From GCA-002733465 sp965230525 (lineage in GTDB: Bacteria > Pseudomonadota > Gammaproteobacteria > Enterobacterales > Kangiellaceae): 64,000 nucleotides of DNA. The DNA lies in contig OZ246008.1 in NCBI GenBank assembly GCA_965230525.1, positions 3,844,001-3,908,000 of the forward strand, written 5' to 3'. Made by a program: the position numbers and the translations under genes. The notes under the pieces were generated by a model. It was not told the DNA's origin. It did no database searches and saw only the letters and a program-made list of their open reading frames with translations. Below, piece by piece: positions 1-9,010 of this stretch. The stretch's first letter is position 1; each line of letters opens with the position of its first letter.

Positions 1-53
1 GCGTAACCAGCCTCACGGGCGCCTGTCATTGAAATGTAAAGTAATTTATCCAT
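1..53 (-). CDS. flgF: FlgF proximal rod protein, N-terminal fragment
   Basis: The minus strand from the ATG at 53 reads MDKLLYISMTGAREAGY before leaving the window, which is the conserved N-terminus of FlgF, a proximal rod protein of the flagellar basal body. Only 17 codons are present. It lies 29 bp downstream of flgE, exactly where flgF is expected in the flgBCDEF order, so the identification rests on both the start motif and synteny. Confidence 0.85.
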   Translation of the reverse strand, partial: MDKLLYISMTGAREAGY

Positions 54-82
54 TAGCGACTCGTTTAGATTCCATCATTTAA

Positions 83-1372
83 TTATCGAATGTTGATAAT
101 GGCTTGAGTGATAGTGTTGTTAGTTTCAATCGACTTAGCGTTGGCCTGGAAATTCCGTTGCGCTGAAATCAAATTCACTAACTCGGCAGTCAAATCAACA
201 TTTGAAACCTCGATTGCTCCCGAACGAATTTGACCAAAACTAGATGTAACAGCTTCACCCACCAATGGTGTACCGGAGTCAGTGGTATCTTCCCAAGCGT
301 TATTACCTTGCTGAGCTAAACCTTGGGAATTTTGGAACCTTGCAAGCGCGATTTTTCCAAGCGCAGTCGACTGACCATTACTAAAATTAGCTCGCACAAC
401 GCCACTATCAGAAATTTCTACACCAGTTAATCGCCCAATCGCAAAGCCATTTTGTTCCAACACGTTAACTGTAAAAGGTGATGAAAATTGCGTGGTTCCA
501 TTGCCTGCGTAATTAAAGGTTAAGGTGCCGGTAGCATTTGAACCATTACCGTAATCAATCGCAGTAGTGGTAATTGGATCCGGCACGCTGGCCTGAAATA
601 CACCTGAGTTCGTGAAGGTCATGGTGTTGTACAATTGACCACCTGCGCCCGCTGTACCACCCGCGATATCAATTGGTAAAGTCGTTCCCGTATCATCGGT
701 AGTGTTGTAGTAACTCGCCCAGGTATTCGCGCCAGTCTTAACATAGTATGCGGTGACGACATGGCTTTCACCCAATGAATCAAAGACCGTTAAGGAAGTC
801 GAACGAGTAAATGTAGACGCTTGAAGTGGATCAAATAAGTTGGGGTCCAAAACCGCAGCATTGGCGGGCAAATTTACCCCAATATCGACTAGACTGGTTG
901 TTGTTGGCACACCCGCTGTTTGAGGAAGCTGCAGCGGAATAGTGCTCGAAATACTGGTTGCGGTTACCGTGCCATCAGAGTTAACCGGAAAAACCTGTAG
1001 CCGTGCGCCAGCGTTATTAACCACGAAACCGTTGTTATCAACACCAAATTCTCCGTTTCGGGTAAAAAGGTTGTTCGCATTGGTTTCACTAGGTGAAAGT
1101 ATGAAAAACCCTTCACCTGAAACCGCAAGGTCCAAAGTGTTGGCGGTAAATTCTAAATTACCTTGACCAAATTGTTGCGCAACATTTGCTAATAGAGTTC
1201 CGTTACCTATGGTTGTGCCAGAACTACCAAATGATGAGGTTGCAAAAATATCTGCAAACTCTGCACGTGATCCTTTAAATCCTGTTGTACCGACGTTTGC
1301 GATATTATTACTGGTAACATTTAACTCTGCTTGTGCTGCATTTAAACCACTCAATGCTGTATTAAAAGACAT
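83..1372 (-). CDS. flgE: Flagellar hook protein FlgE
   Basis: FlgE polymerises into the curved extracellular hook that joins the rod to the filament. At 429 residues it has the usual length. The N-terminal rod/hook signature LNVTSNNIANVGTTGFK (about residues 18-34) and the C-terminal helix, with the SNVDLTAELVNLISAQRNFQANAKSIETN-type signature near 390-420, are both intact. The variable Thr/Asn-rich middle is the surface D1/D2 region. An AGGAG ribosome-binding site precedes the ATG. It lies 27 bp after flgD in a rod/hook operon, probably driven by the sigma-54 promoter at 3142-3157. Confidence 0.97.
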   Translation of the reverse strand: MSFNTALSGLNAAQAELNVTSNNIANVGTTGFKGSRAEFADIFATSSFGSSGTTIGNGTLLANVAQQFGQGNLEFTANTLDLAVSGEGFFILSPSETNANNLFTRNGEFGVDNNGFVVNNAGARLQVFPVNSDGTVTATSISSTIPLQLPQTAGVPTTTSLVDIGVNLPANAAVLDPNLFDPLQASTFTRSTSLTVFDSLGESHVVTAYYVKTGANTWASYYNTTDDTGTTLPIDIAGGTAGAGGQLYNTMTFTNSGVFQASVPDPITTTAIDYGNGSNATGTLTFNYAGNGTTQFSSPFTVNVLEQNGFAIGRLTGVEISDSGVVRANFSNGQSTALGKIALARFQNSQGLAQQGNNAWEDTTDSGTPLVGEAVTSSFGQIRSGAIEVSNVDLTAELVNLISAQRNFQANAKSIETNNTITQAIINIR

Positions 1373-1399
1373 AACTACTCTCCTATAAAAGTACTATTG

Positions 1400-2083
1400 T
1401 TATCCAACCGCTTTCACGTCGTTGAAATTAATTTGACCTAAACCTGTTAAATTTAAAAAGATGCCGCCACCTGCACCACCTAGATTGACACTTTGAACCT
1501 GAGCCCGAATCGAAGTGGGCAATTGTTCGGTGGTGCCATTTATAGTTCCAAACGCAGCTACTTCATATTGACCTTCACCAACAAATTCACCAGCCTCATT
1601 ATTGCCATCCCAATAAAATTCGATATCGCCGGCATCACGATTGCCAACATCAATTCTTCTGACTAACTGCCCCGCCGCATCTCTAATTTCAAAACGAAGA
1701 TTATTCGTTTGGCTTGGAACATTGATTTGCCCTGACATACCAGTTTCATTCGGCACATAACCAACCGCAGATGGAATTAGAACTTGCCGCCCTACCAATG
1801 AAGACGCCTGTAATGCTTGATTGGAAGTGAGCGAAGTTGATAAGTCGTCAAATTTATTCACCAGTGTTTGCAAACTATCAACACTAGAAAACTGTGACAT
1901 TTGACTAATAAATTCTTTACTATCGGTTGGCGCTAATGGATCTTGGTTGGCCAACTGAGTTGTCAATAACATTAAAAAGTCTGCTTGACCTAGCTCTTTA
2001 GTCGCAGAAGTATCTTCCGTTCGGGGCGAATTAATACCAATGTCATTAAAAATATTTTCTGTCGGGTTTGAGATGATAGACAT
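1400..2083 (-). CDS. flgD: Hook-capping protein FlgD
   Basis: FlgD is the scaffold that caps the growing hook and lets FlgE subunits assemble; it is shed afterwards. The N-terminal export/assembly segment has the hallmark DFLMLLTTQLANQDPLAPTD (about residues 35-54). It is followed by a coiled helical stretch and then the FlgD Ig/tudor region, with RFEIRDAAGQLVRRIDVG and FYWDGNNEAG. The 227-residue length is normal. It sits between flgC (70 bp upstream) and flgE (27 bp downstream). No strong Shine-Dalgarno precedes the ATG, so translation may depend on the operon context. Confidence 0.96.
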   Translation of the reverse strand: MSIISNPTENIFNDIGINSPRTEDTSATKELGQADFLMLLTTQLANQDPLAPTDSKEFISQMSQFSSVDSLQTLVNKFDDLSTSLTSNQALQASSLVGRQVLIPSAVGYVPNETGMSGQINVPSQTNNLRFEIRDAAGQLVRRIDVGNRDAGDIEFYWDGNNEAGEFVGEGQYEVAAFGTINGTTEQLPTSIRAQVQSVNLGGAGGGIFLNLTGLGQINFNDVKAVG

Positions 2084-2153
2084 AATTTTTTGCTCAATAA
2101 TTGGGTTACTTTACTTTTTAAATGGCTTAAATTTATTTCGAATAAACTAAGCG

Positions 2154-2567
2154 CTATTGACCTAAGCTTAAAGTTTTTGTCAGCAAGCTTTTGGTCATGT
2201 TTGCAACTTGTACATTCGACTGATAAGAGCGCGACGCTGAAATCATATTGGCCATTTCTTCCACAAGGCTTATGTTAGGTGCGTAAACATAGCCTTCCTC
2301 ATCAGCCATTGGATTTTCTGGTTGATAACGAGCAATTGCCTCAGCTTGGCTTTCGATGATGCCAGCAACTCTGACACCACCTGAGTTTCCTTGGCCAGTT
2401 TGTTGATTAAGGATGGTGCTAAAGACCGGGTGACGAGCCTTGTATACCTCGCCATCACTACTGGCGACGCTGTCGGCGTTGGCGATATTACTCGCTGTAG
2501 TATTTAAGCGAACCGTTTGCGCCGACATGGCTGAGCCAGAAATTTCAAAAATATTATATAAACTCAT
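2154..2567 (-). CDS. flgC: Flagellar basal-body rod protein FlgC
   Basis: FlgC is a proximal rod subunit in the periplasm. The 137-residue protein starts MSLYNIFEISGSAMSAQ and carries the rod signature RLNTTASNIANADS (about 21-34). It ends with the conserved helix containing EEMANMISASRSYQSNVQV, typical of rod/hook family C-termini. The start lies only 7 bp below the flgB stop, so flgB and flgC are probably co-translated. Length and both signatures match the family with no sign of damage. Confidence 0.96.
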   Translation of the reverse strand: MSLYNIFEISGSAMSAQTVRLNTTASNIANADSVASSDGEVYKARHPVFSTILNQQTGQGNSGGVRVAGIIESQAEAIARYQPENPMADEEGYVYAPNISLVEEMANMISASRSYQSNVQVANMTKSLLTKTLSLGQ

Positions 2568-2574
2568 TTTTTAC

Positions 2575-2973
2575 CTACTCGCCTTTCAGCGCAGTGATTA
2601 AGCCTTTTACACGACTATTTAAAAATGTCAGACTGGTTTGATATTGCATGGCATTTTCTGCAAATTTGGTTTGCTCAATCTGCGCTTCAACAGAATTGCC
2701 ATCACCGGTATCAGGTTGGAGTGGAATACGATAAGACAAACCTGGAATCTCAGTGCCAATGCGGCTGTCCATATGAGACTCATGAGTCTTGATTAACCGA
2801 GAAGCTCTTTGACTACTTGCTTGTTGTAAGGCTTGTTTAAAATCAATATCTCTCGCCTTGAAATTTGGTGTATCTGCATTCGCTAAATTATTGGCGATGA
2901 CTTCGGCTCGCTTTGCTTTTAAAGTGAGTGCAGTCTCATGAACGCCAAATGCTTTTTCAAAACTGATTGCCAT
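2575..2973 (-). CDS. flgB: Flagellar basal-body rod protein FlgB
   Basis: FlgB is the most proximal rod subunit and is often the first gene of the rod/hook operon. The 132-residue product has the rod motif RAEVIANNLANADTPNFKARDIDF (split about 23-46) and a C-terminal helix. The insert SQRASRLIKTHESH is the usual variable loop. It is the first gene after a 490-bp gap that holds a strong sigma-54 promoter, consistent with class III expression under FlrC/FleR-type control (known for this operon in Vibrio and Pseudomonas; inferred here). Confidence 0.96.
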   Translation of the reverse strand: MAISFEKAFGVHETALTLKAKRAEVIANNLANADTPNFKARDIDFKQALQQASSQRASRLIKTHESHMDSRIGTEIPGLSYRIPLQPDTGDGNSVEAQIEQTKFAENAMQYQTSLTFLNSRVKGLITALKGE

Positions 2974-2981
2974 CTAACCTA

Positions 2982-3015
2982 TACCTTTGAAAAAATTATA
3001 CCTTTGAAAAAATTG
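2982..3015. repeat. 17-bp tandem duplication upstream of flgB
   Basis: Two adjacent copies of TACCTTTGAAAAAATT plus one variable base sit just upstream of the flgB start, in what would be the 5' leader of the flgB transcript. The duplication displaces the expected ribosome-binding region but no function is evident. Confidence 0.6.
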
Positions 3016-3141
3016 TACTTTTGTAGAAATTGTATTCTGGGGTTAGTTCGCGAAGAGCCTTCTCACCCCCGAAACTAACTTGACCTCTTTAATCAACCTG
3101 CCACCAATGACAGAAAATTAATGAACTCTCTCGCACTATTC

Positions 3142-3157
3142 TGCAAAGGCTGTGCCA
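3142..3157 (-). promoter_or_regulatory. Sigma-54 promoter of flgBCDE(F) operon
   Basis: Read on the minus strand the site is TGGCACAGCCTTTGCA, a full match to the sigma-54 consensus TGGCAC-N5-TTGC[A/T], with the -24 GG and -12 GC elements correctly spaced. Transcription would start near 3131, about 158 bp before flgB. Flagellar rod/hook operons in polar-flagellate gammaproteobacteria are typically RpoN-dependent. Confidence 0.85.
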
Positions 3158-3466
3158 AATAACAAAAGCTCTAGAAAAGTCGTCGCGAAGCCAGCAATTA
3201 AGCGCGCTTTAACGGAGTGGGTTAGACTTGACAATAAAATAATGAGGCTCGAACGCAAACGAACGACTGAGACGCGGCAATGCTATTCCGCAAAAAGCGG
3301 CAATAAATCAGAATATAAAACGAGAGTTTAAATAAAGTGGCAAGAACTGCCGCCCGACTAGTCTGAAAAGGTTGAGATGTCTCACTTTGAAATAGCAGGC
3401 ATGAGCGTATCAGGGGGCGAAGGATCTGCGAAGGTGAGTGGTGTAAAGGCTTGCTAAAAACACCGG
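3158..3466. other. Intergenic region between cheR and flgB promoter
   Basis: No convincing ORF is visible. It contains short local hairpin potential, such as CCGC-AAAAA-GCGG near 3291-3303, and would be expected to hold binding sites for a sigma-54 activator upstream of the flgB promoter. No specific site could be recognised by eye. Confidence 0.4.
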
Positions 3467-4270
3467 CTATTCAGGTTTTCGATAGACCAGTCCAGGGTTG
3501 CATCGTACCATTTGCAATGGCTCACAATCGCGAGTGAGCGACTCTGACGCGCCGAGAAACAAATAACCGCCAGGTTTCAGGCTTTTGATCATCGCGTTTA
3601 AAACTTTAGTTTTATTCTCTTGAGAAAAATAAATGAGTACATTCCGACAAAAAATCACATCGAATTTACCAATGGTGTATGGAAAGTTGAGCAAGTTTGC
3701 GGGATGGTATTTGACCGACTTTTTGACTTCAGGTTTTATTTGCCAGCGGTTGTCTTCTAGCGGATTAAAATAGCGTTTTAGCTTGTCATTTGGCATGCCA
3801 CGCTTGAGTTCAATCGCTTGGTATATGCCCTGCTTAGCTTTTTCTAATACCCTGGTCGATAAGTCGGAAGCAAGAATTTCTATTGCGTTTTGGCTCATGC
3901 TCTCGTGTAGCAGCATTGCTAAAGAATAAGGTTCTTGACCACTGGAGCAGGCCGCACACCATATTCTTGCAGAACTTTGTTTTTTTAATTCGGGAATGAT
4001 TTGACGTTTCATGTAATCGAATGGGTATTGATCACGAAACCAAAGTGTTTCATTGGTTGTCATTTGATCGACCACACGTTGCAATAGTCCTGCCCCGGAA
4101 GGTCGTTCGATTCGACTAAGCAACTCCGCCAACGAGTCGAGTTGGTTCTCTTTTATAAAATTAGAAAGTCGACTTACCACGAGGTATTGCTTATTCTCCC
4201 CTAGCAGAATTCCGCTTTTATTTTCGAGAATCTGACGAAACTTACTGTAGTCAGCAGTAGATATTTCCAT
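3467..4270 (-). CDS. cheR: Chemotaxis protein methyltransferase CheR
   Basis: CheR methylates glutamates of chemoreceptors using S-adenosylmethionine, resetting receptor sensitivity. The 267-residue protein has the N-terminal helical CheR_N domain (about 1-75) and a Rossmann methyltransferase domain. Recognisable elements are TNETLWFRDQYPFD, the SAM-binding IWCAACSSGQEPYSLAM (about 105-121), and FDVIFCRNVLIYF (about 205-217). Its length is standard for a stand-alone CheR with no TPR extension. It lies 100 bp downstream of cheV; cheV-cheR beside flgB is the usual polar-flagellum arrangement. Confidence 0.96.
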   Translation of the reverse strand: MEISTADYSKFRQILENKSGILLGENKQYLVVSRLSNFIKENQLDSLAELLSRIERPSGAGLLQRVVDQMTTNETLWFRDQYPFDYMKRQIIPELKKQSSARIWCAACSSGQEPYSLAMLLHESMSQNAIEILASDLSTRVLEKAKQGIYQAIELKRGMPNDKLKRYFNPLEDNRWQIKPEVKKSVKYHPANLLNFPYTIGKFDVIFCRNVLIYFSQENKTKVLNAMIKSLKPGGYLFLGASESLTRDCEPLQMVRCNPGLVYRKPE

Positions 4271-4370
4271 TGATTAAGCTTTTTTCCGATTAGTTATTAT
4301 TAATAAAGTAGGTCGCTTGTGTACACAAACAACAGACTTGATTGCCAAAGTGCATTTTATCTAAAGCAAA

Positions 4371-5297
4371 TTAATCTTCGAGCTCCATTCGTCTTTGCAC
4401 AGCTTTAGCGAGTTCATCGGGGTTAAATTTAGGAATAAAGTCATTCGCGCCTACTTTTTGTACCATCGCTTCATTGAACACTCCACTCAAAGAAGTATGC
4501 AGTAAGACCCACATATGAGAGAGTTTTTCATTATTTCTAATTTCTGCGGTTAGGGTGTAGCCATCCATTTCTGGCATTTCTATATCAGAAATCAACATTA
4601 GCACCTCAGAATCGACTTCGATACCTTCGGCGACCAGTCCATCTAAGTACTCATAGCACTCTCTTCCATCCTTAAAGATTCGAGTTTTATAGCCAATTTG
4701 TTCAACGGTCCGCTTGATTTGATTGCGTGCTACAGACGAGTCATCTGCAATTAAAACCACTCTATCTTGAGGCGCATTGCCGGCGGTTTCTTCAACAATT
4801 TCCTGACTAACAGTGGCATTGTTGGGGGTAATTTCAGATAAAATTTTCTCAACATCAATGATTTCGACCAATTGCTCTTCAATATTGGTGACTGCAGTGA
4901 GGTAATGACTCTTACCTGAACCACTGGGCGGTGGATGAATATCGCTCCAATTCATATTGACGATTCGTTCTACCGCTTTGACTAAGAATCCTTGCACTTT
5001 GCGATTGTATTCAGCAATGATGACAAAACATGTGCTCACATCACCTAACGACGGTCCGCCGACAGCCATGCTGAGATCGATGACAGAAATTGCCTTGCCT
5101 CGAATCTGAGCGACCCCTCTCACCACATGGTGACAACCTGGCATAGTTGTCAATGGTGGGCATTGAATCACCTCTCGGACTTTGAAAACATTAATACCGT
5201 AAAGCTGTTTACCAGCAAGACTAAACATCAACAACTCCAAGCGGTTTTGTCCGACCATCTGGGTACGCTGATTTACTGAGTCGAGAATACTGGACAT
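4371..5297 (-). CDS. cheV: Chemotaxis coupling protein CheV (CheW-REC)
   Basis: CheV couples receptors to CheA and can itself be phosphorylated, contributing to adaptation. Residues about 18-160 form a CheW-like domain (LMFSLAGKQLYGINVFKVREV, RGKAISVIDL). Residues about 178-305 form a receiver domain with the acidic pair in VVLIADDSS, the phospho-acceptor Asp in LISDIEMPEMDGYT (about 238), and the conserved Lys near the C-terminus in IPKFNP. The 308-residue length is typical. It is divergent from flgA, and cheR follows on the same strand. Confidence 0.95.
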   Translation of the reverse strand: MSSILDSVNQRTQMVGQNRLELLMFSLAGKQLYGINVFKVREVIQCPPLTTMPGCHHVVRGVAQIRGKAISVIDLSMAVGGPSLGDVSTCFVIIAEYNRKVQGFLVKAVERIVNMNWSDIHPPPSGSGKSHYLTAVTNIEEQLVEIIDVEKILSEITPNNATVSQEIVEETAGNAPQDRVVLIADDSSVARNQIKRTVEQIGYKTRIFKDGRECYEYLDGLVAEGIEVDSEVLMLISDIEMPEMDGYTLTAEIRNNEKLSHMWVLLHTSLSGVFNEAMVQKVGANDFIPKFNPDELAKAVQRRMELED

Positions 5298-5337
5298 TTT
5301 TATTCCTCGTTGAGTTTACTTGCCAACTTTTACCTGT

Positions 5338-5353
5338 TGGCATAATAACTGCT
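5338..5353 (+). promoter_or_regulatory. Candidate sigma-54 promoter upstream of flgA
   Basis: TGGCATAATAACTGCT resembles TGGCAC-N5-TTGC with one mismatch in each half and correct GG/GC spacing. It lies about 170 bp before flgA, in the cheV-flgA divergent gap. The match is weaker than the flgB promoter, so this is tentative. Confidence 0.45.
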
Positions 5354-5523
5354 TATTCTTTGGATAATTATTGATTGCTTTATAGGTCAATCATTTAGCT
5401 GTAATGATTGGGTAATTATCCACTGATTTAACGGTTTTTGATTACCAACTCATAAGAAAGTCGAATTAGTAACCAATTACTGTTTATTAGTATAGTAAAA
5501 ATAGCGAGAACTGTAGGATAAAG

Positions 5524-6255
5524 ATGAGAAAAATTAGGCCACAATCAGCGTTTACACTCAGAACCCTAAATTTATCGGTATTTATTGCACTTTTAATGAT
5601 TGCGAAATCGGCATTTGCAAGTACTAATCACTTTCATTCGTCCGATGAAATTCAAGAAACGGCAAAAATTTTCCTCGAGAAAATGACATCTGCTGCCGAT
5701 AACTCCAATATCAGTGTTAATGTAAACGAACTTGATCCGAGATTACGGCTAAGAAAATGTGAGCAGGCTCTGCAAACATCACTGTCAAAAAGCTCGAATT
5801 CGCGAGGTAAAGTGACGGTATCGGTCAGTTGTGAACTTCCAGTAGCATGGAAAATATTCATTTCCGCTGAAATTGCAGAATATGCTGAGGTCATTGTGGC
5901 CGCGCGCTCGCTGGCAAGAAAGACCACAATTACCAAAGATGATATTACTCGAAAAAATGTTAATATTGCTAGATTAAGAAAATCGCCGTTGTTGCAAGAA
6001 TCTTTAGTGATCGGCAGCACCACCAAGCGAAACATAAATCAAGGTAAATTGATTTATAACGAAAGCATCTGCATGGTGTGTCGTGGTGACCATGTGCAAA
6101 TAACCGCTAAGAGTGATTTTTTTAGTATCAACTTAGAAGCGGTCGCACTCTCGGATGCTAGTATCGGTGAAACAACAGTAGTTCGTAACAAACAATCAAA
6201 GCGGTCTTTTTCGGCAAAGGTGATTAGCCGAGATCATTTAGAAGTAACACTTTAA
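5524..6255 (+). CDS. flgA: Flagellar P-ring assembly chaperone FlgA
   Basis: FlgA is a periplasmic chaperone for assembly of the P-ring around the rod. The 243-residue protein has an N-terminal signal peptide (hydrophobic LSVFIALLMIAKSAFA, about residues 18-33). The C-terminal half is an SAF-type/FlgA domain (AARSLARKTTITKDDIT, followed by RNINQGKLIYNESICMV and GDHVQITAKS). An AGGATAAAG precedes the ATG. It is divergent from cheV and leads flgA-flgM-flgN, the usual order. The Cys pair in SICMVC is not a common FlgA feature but does not disturb the core. Confidence 0.92.
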   Translation: MRKIRPQSAFTLRTLNLSVFIALLMIAKSAFASTNHFHSSDEIQETAKIFLEKMTSAADNSNISVNVNELDPRLRLRKCEQALQTSLSKSSNSRGKVTVSVSCELPVAWKIFISAEIAEYAEVIVAARSLARKTTITKDDITRKNVNIARLRKSPLLQESLVIGSTTKRNINQGKLIYNESICMVCRGDHVQITAKSDFFSINLEAVALSDASIGETTVVRNKQSKRSFSAKVISRDHLEVTL

Positions 6256-6283
6256 CCAAAATTTTAATATAGGACTCCATTAA

Positions 6284-6595
6284 ATGGTTTTAGACGTTAG
6301 AAATTTAGTACCAGGACAGACCAAAACAATGCTGGGCAAGACTGAAAAGTCAAAGAAAAAAGCCAGCACGTCAGTCAGTGGACCATCAGATTCTAGCGAT
6401 AACGATTCTGTGGAAATTACCGGTCAGGCTAATAAAATTAACCATTTGATTGCGCAAATGAAGGCCGAACCAGCACTCGATCCAGACAGAGTTTCGCCGG
6501 TAAAAGACAAGCTGTCCAAAGGCGATTACCAAATTAAGTATGAACAAGTCGCCAATAAAATGTTGGATTTCGAATCAAGTTACTATGGTTATTAA
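6284..6595 (+). CDS. flgM: Anti-sigma-28 factor FlgM
   Basis: FlgM binds FliA (sigma-28) and blocks late flagellar genes until it is secreted through the completed hook. The 103-residue product has a Ser/Asp-rich disordered N-terminal half. The C-terminal FliA-binding half contains INHLIAQMKAEPALDPDRV, with further helix KGDYQIKYEQVANKMLDFE; the position after an intact flgA supports the call. A good AGGA box lies 8-9 bp before the ATG. Confidence 0.9.
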   Translation: MVLDVRNLVPGQTKTMLGKTEKSKKKASTSVSGPSDSSDNDSVEITGQANKINHLIAQMKAEPALDPDRVSPVKDKLSKGDYQIKYEQVANKMLDFESSYYGY

Positions 6596-6689
6596 AAGCA
6601 CTGGTTATTAAAGCCTATCATGGCTAAAGGCTCCGGCTGCTCGTAGCGTACGCTGCTGGACACTGAAGCGCTTAATTTAAGGAATAATT

Positions 6690-7151
6690 ATGAAAGAGAT
6701 ACAAGTTTACCGAACCCTAATCAATCAATGGCGAAGCCAATATCAGTCTTTGCACGAGTTAGTGACTAAGGAAAAGCAAGCGCTGGAAAAAAGAGATTTT
6801 GAGCAACTAGAAAAGCTCGTTCAACAAAAGAATGAGCTAGTTGCTAAAATTAATCTAGACCAAATACCTGCAATCATTGACCGAGGTAATGTTGCACAGC
6901 CCAAACTGGCTCAAGTAAAACAGTTTTGTTTAAACTCACCAGAACTGCAAACCAGCTGGAATGAGCTTATGGATTTGGTCGGTCAGTGTTTCCATTTAAA
7001 TGAGGTCAATGCACAGCTCATTGAATTACTCACCAACTCGACCAAACGCACCTTTAATATTATTAAAGGGTTTGATCCCGATAATAATATCTACGATGCT
7101 AAAGGTGATCGTAAGATAATCTCACATTATGGTCAGCCGGTATCAGCCTAA
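6690..7151 (+). CDS. flgN: Flagellar export chaperone FlgN
   Basis: FlgN keeps the hook-filament junction proteins FlgK and FlgL export-competent. The 153-residue product is almost entirely helical and charged, with a long N-terminal amphipathic helix (LHELVTKEKQALEKRDFEQL). It also has the segment VNAQLIELLTNSTKRTFNIIKGF near 110-133, characteristic of FlgN/FlgK chaperones. It follows flgM after 94 bp with its own AAGGAA ribosome-binding site. Sequence conservation in this family is low, so synteny carries much of the weight. Confidence 0.87.
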   Translation: MKEIQVYRTLINQWRSQYQSLHELVTKEKQALEKRDFEQLEKLVQQKNELVAKINLDQIPAIIDRGNVAQPKLAQVKQFCLNSPELQTSWNELMDLVGQCFHLNEVNAQLIELLTNSTKRTFNIIKGFDPDNNIYDAKGDRKIISHYGQPVSA

Positions 7152-7179
7152 ATTCAGTGGCACTCGATATGATAAACAG

Positions 7180-7207
7180 TGCGCTGAACAGCCCATTGCG
7201 CAGCGCA
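7180..7207. repeat. Inverted repeat between convergent flgN and rnt
   Basis: TGCGCTG (7180-7186) is exactly complementary to CAGCGCA (7201-7207), with partial extension to GATAA/TTATC outside. It could serve as a weak terminator between the convergent genes flgN and rnt, but there is no U-tract on either side. Confidence 0.35.
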
Positions 7208-7283
7208 TTATCAACCTAAGCTTTTAATTCGTAGCTATCCGAATCGTTGTTTAATCACTCGTCATTAAACGATTCGTAATTAA

Positions 7284-7901
7284 CTAATCACCAAGCGGCC
7301 AGCCGCCCAGCTTTTTCCAGCGATTAACAATGTAGCAAAATAACTCGGCGGTTTTTCGTGCATCGTAAAGTGCGGAATGAGCTTCATTGGCATCAAACTT
7401 TATTTCCGCCGATTCACAGGCTTTTGCCAGAACCGTTTGTCCGAGTGCTAAGCCTGACAAAGTTGCGGTATCAAAACTTGTAAAAGGATGAAATGGATTA
7501 CGTTTGGCATTAATTCTTTCAGCAGCCGCCAAAATAAATGACACATCAAAAGCGGCATTATGCCCGACTAAAACCGAACGCTGACATTCCGCTTGTTTTT
7601 GCTCTGCTCGAATATCATTAAACATTGATTTAAGTGCTTCTGATTCATCCACCGCAAAACGCAATGGACTGCTTGGATCAATACCGGTGAACTCGAGCGC
7701 CGCTTGTTCGATATTGGCCCCATCAAACGGATTGATATGAAAGTGATATTCATTGGCTAAATGAAGGTTTCCCAATTCATCAAACTTTAGAGTGACCGCC
7801 GCGGCTTCCAAAAGCGCATCGGTTTTGGGATTAAATCCTCCGGTTTCGACATCTACGATGACTGGGAAAAATCCTCGAAAACGTCGCTTCATCATGCTCA
7901 T
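7284..7901 (-). CDS. rnt: Ribonuclease T
   Basis: RNase T is a DEDDh 3'-5' exonuclease that trims tRNA 3' ends and matures stable RNAs; it acts as a dimer in the cytoplasm. The 205-residue protein starts MSMMKRRFRGFFPVIVDVETGGFN, matching RNase T rather than DnaQ. The catalytic residues are visible: Asp and Glu in VDVETG (about 17-19), Asp in GHNAAFDVSF (about 118), and His-x4-Asp in AHSALYDARK (about 175-180). Several Met codons cluster at the start (7901, 7895, 7892); the first is kept. Confidence 0.95.
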   Translation of the reverse strand: MSMMKRRFRGFFPVIVDVETGGFNPKTDALLEAAAVTLKFDELGNLHLANEYHFHINPFDGANIEQAALEFTGIDPSSPLRFAVDESEALKSMFNDIRAEQKQAECQRSVLVGHNAAFDVSFILAAAERINAKRNPFHPFTSFDTATLSGLALGQTVLAKACESAEIKFDANEAHSALYDARKTAELFCYIVNRWKKLGGWPLGD

Positions 7902-8125
7902 TATCTTAGGAAACTCAAAAAAAGGTTAATAGCCGCCGATTCTATCACTTAGTTAGCCGCAAAAGTAAGAGTCACGATCGATTATGTGAATGCACTGAGT
8001 AACAACACAAAATTTTGCGGCTAAGTAAAATAGAAATATTATGAAACTCGATTTAAGTCGCTATTTTTAAGGCCGATAACCTATAAATAAGAACAAGTTT
8101 TGATTGAATCGAAGGACGGTTGACA

Positions 8126-8992
8126 ATGCTTAAGGTTAAACCAATTTTAGTTGGCTGTTTATTAGCCAGTACTTCAGCAAACGCAGCTTATAAGACCTTT
8201 GAAGCGGATATATCAGAGTCGAGTTGGCAGTTTTCCGGTAATCCGCTTAATTGTCAGCTCACTCATAAAGTACCGCAGTATGGCGTTGCTAGTTTCCAAA
8301 AATCAGCCGGTAAAAAACAAAGTGTCCGTTTCAATTTAAGTTACAAACGACAACCGATCACCGCGGTTAAAGTTGCATCAGTACAATCGATGAGCCCGAG
8401 CTGGGCGCCTAATCGCCCTGCGAAAAACCTGGGTGAGTTGAACATCAATTCGGGTAGCACCATATTCACTGCTCAAGGCAATGCAAGCTGGCGGTTGTTA
8501 AATGAATTAGAAGTTGGACGCTTTCCTATGTTTCGTTATCAAGATCTTGAAGGACTCGACGACCAAGTTTCCGTGTCCCTTTCTACCGTTGGTTTTTCTC
8601 AACCTTACAATGAGTTTTTAGATTGTTTGAGTAATCTTGTTCCTTACCAATTGCAAGAGCTAAAACAAATGACCTTGCGTTTTGACTTTGCCAAACACAA
8701 AGTCAAATCAGCCTACATAGATAAACTTAACGCGCTAGCGGCCTATATTCGACACGATCCAAGCATCGAAGTGGTCTTTATTAGCGGCCATACAGACAGC
8801 AAAGGCTCTCGATATTACAATCATCAATTAAGTGAACGACGTATAGCCTCGGTGCAAGAAATTTTAACCTTACCTGGCACTCAAACTAATCGGTTTAAAA
8901 CTTTGCCGCATGGAGAACGCAAACCGGTGGCAACCAACCGCAGCGCCGCAGGCCGAGCATTAAATCGTCGCGTTTATATTAGAGTCGATTAA
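8126..8992 (+). CDS. motY: Sodium-driven flagellar motor protein MotY
   Basis: MotY forms the periplasmic T-ring, which links the PomAB/MotPS stator to peptidoglycan in polar sodium-driven flagella. A signal peptide (MLKVKPILVGCLLASTSANA) precedes a MotY N-terminal domain (about 20-150). The C-terminal OmpA-like peptidoglycan-binding domain (about 175-288) carries VVFISGHTDSKG and NHQLSERRIASVQ. I chose the ATG at 8126 over the upstream TTG at 8120 because AAGGA at 8112-8116 is correctly spaced for the ATG. The gene stands away from the main flagellar cluster, as motY usually does. Confidence 0.92.
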   Translation: MLKVKPILVGCLLASTSANAAYKTFEADISESSWQFSGNPLNCQLTHKVPQYGVASFQKSAGKKQSVRFNLSYKRQPITAVKVASVQSMSPSWAPNRPAKNLGELNINSGSTIFTAQGNASWRLLNELEVGRFPMFRYQDLEGLDDQVSVSLSTVGFSQPYNEFLDCLSNLVPYQLQELKQMTLRFDFAKHKVKSAYIDKLNALAAYIRHDPSIEVVFISGHTDSKGSRYYNHQLSERRIASVQEILTLPGTQTNRFKTLPHGERKPVATNRSAAGRALNRRVYIRVD

Positions 8993-9010
8993 TCAGCAGA
9001 ACACTGAACA

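Noticed and set aside
4317..4328. TTGTGTACACAA palindrome between cheV and cheR as an operator
   Set aside because: Twelve-base palindromes occur by chance, and no second copy or cognate regulator was found.
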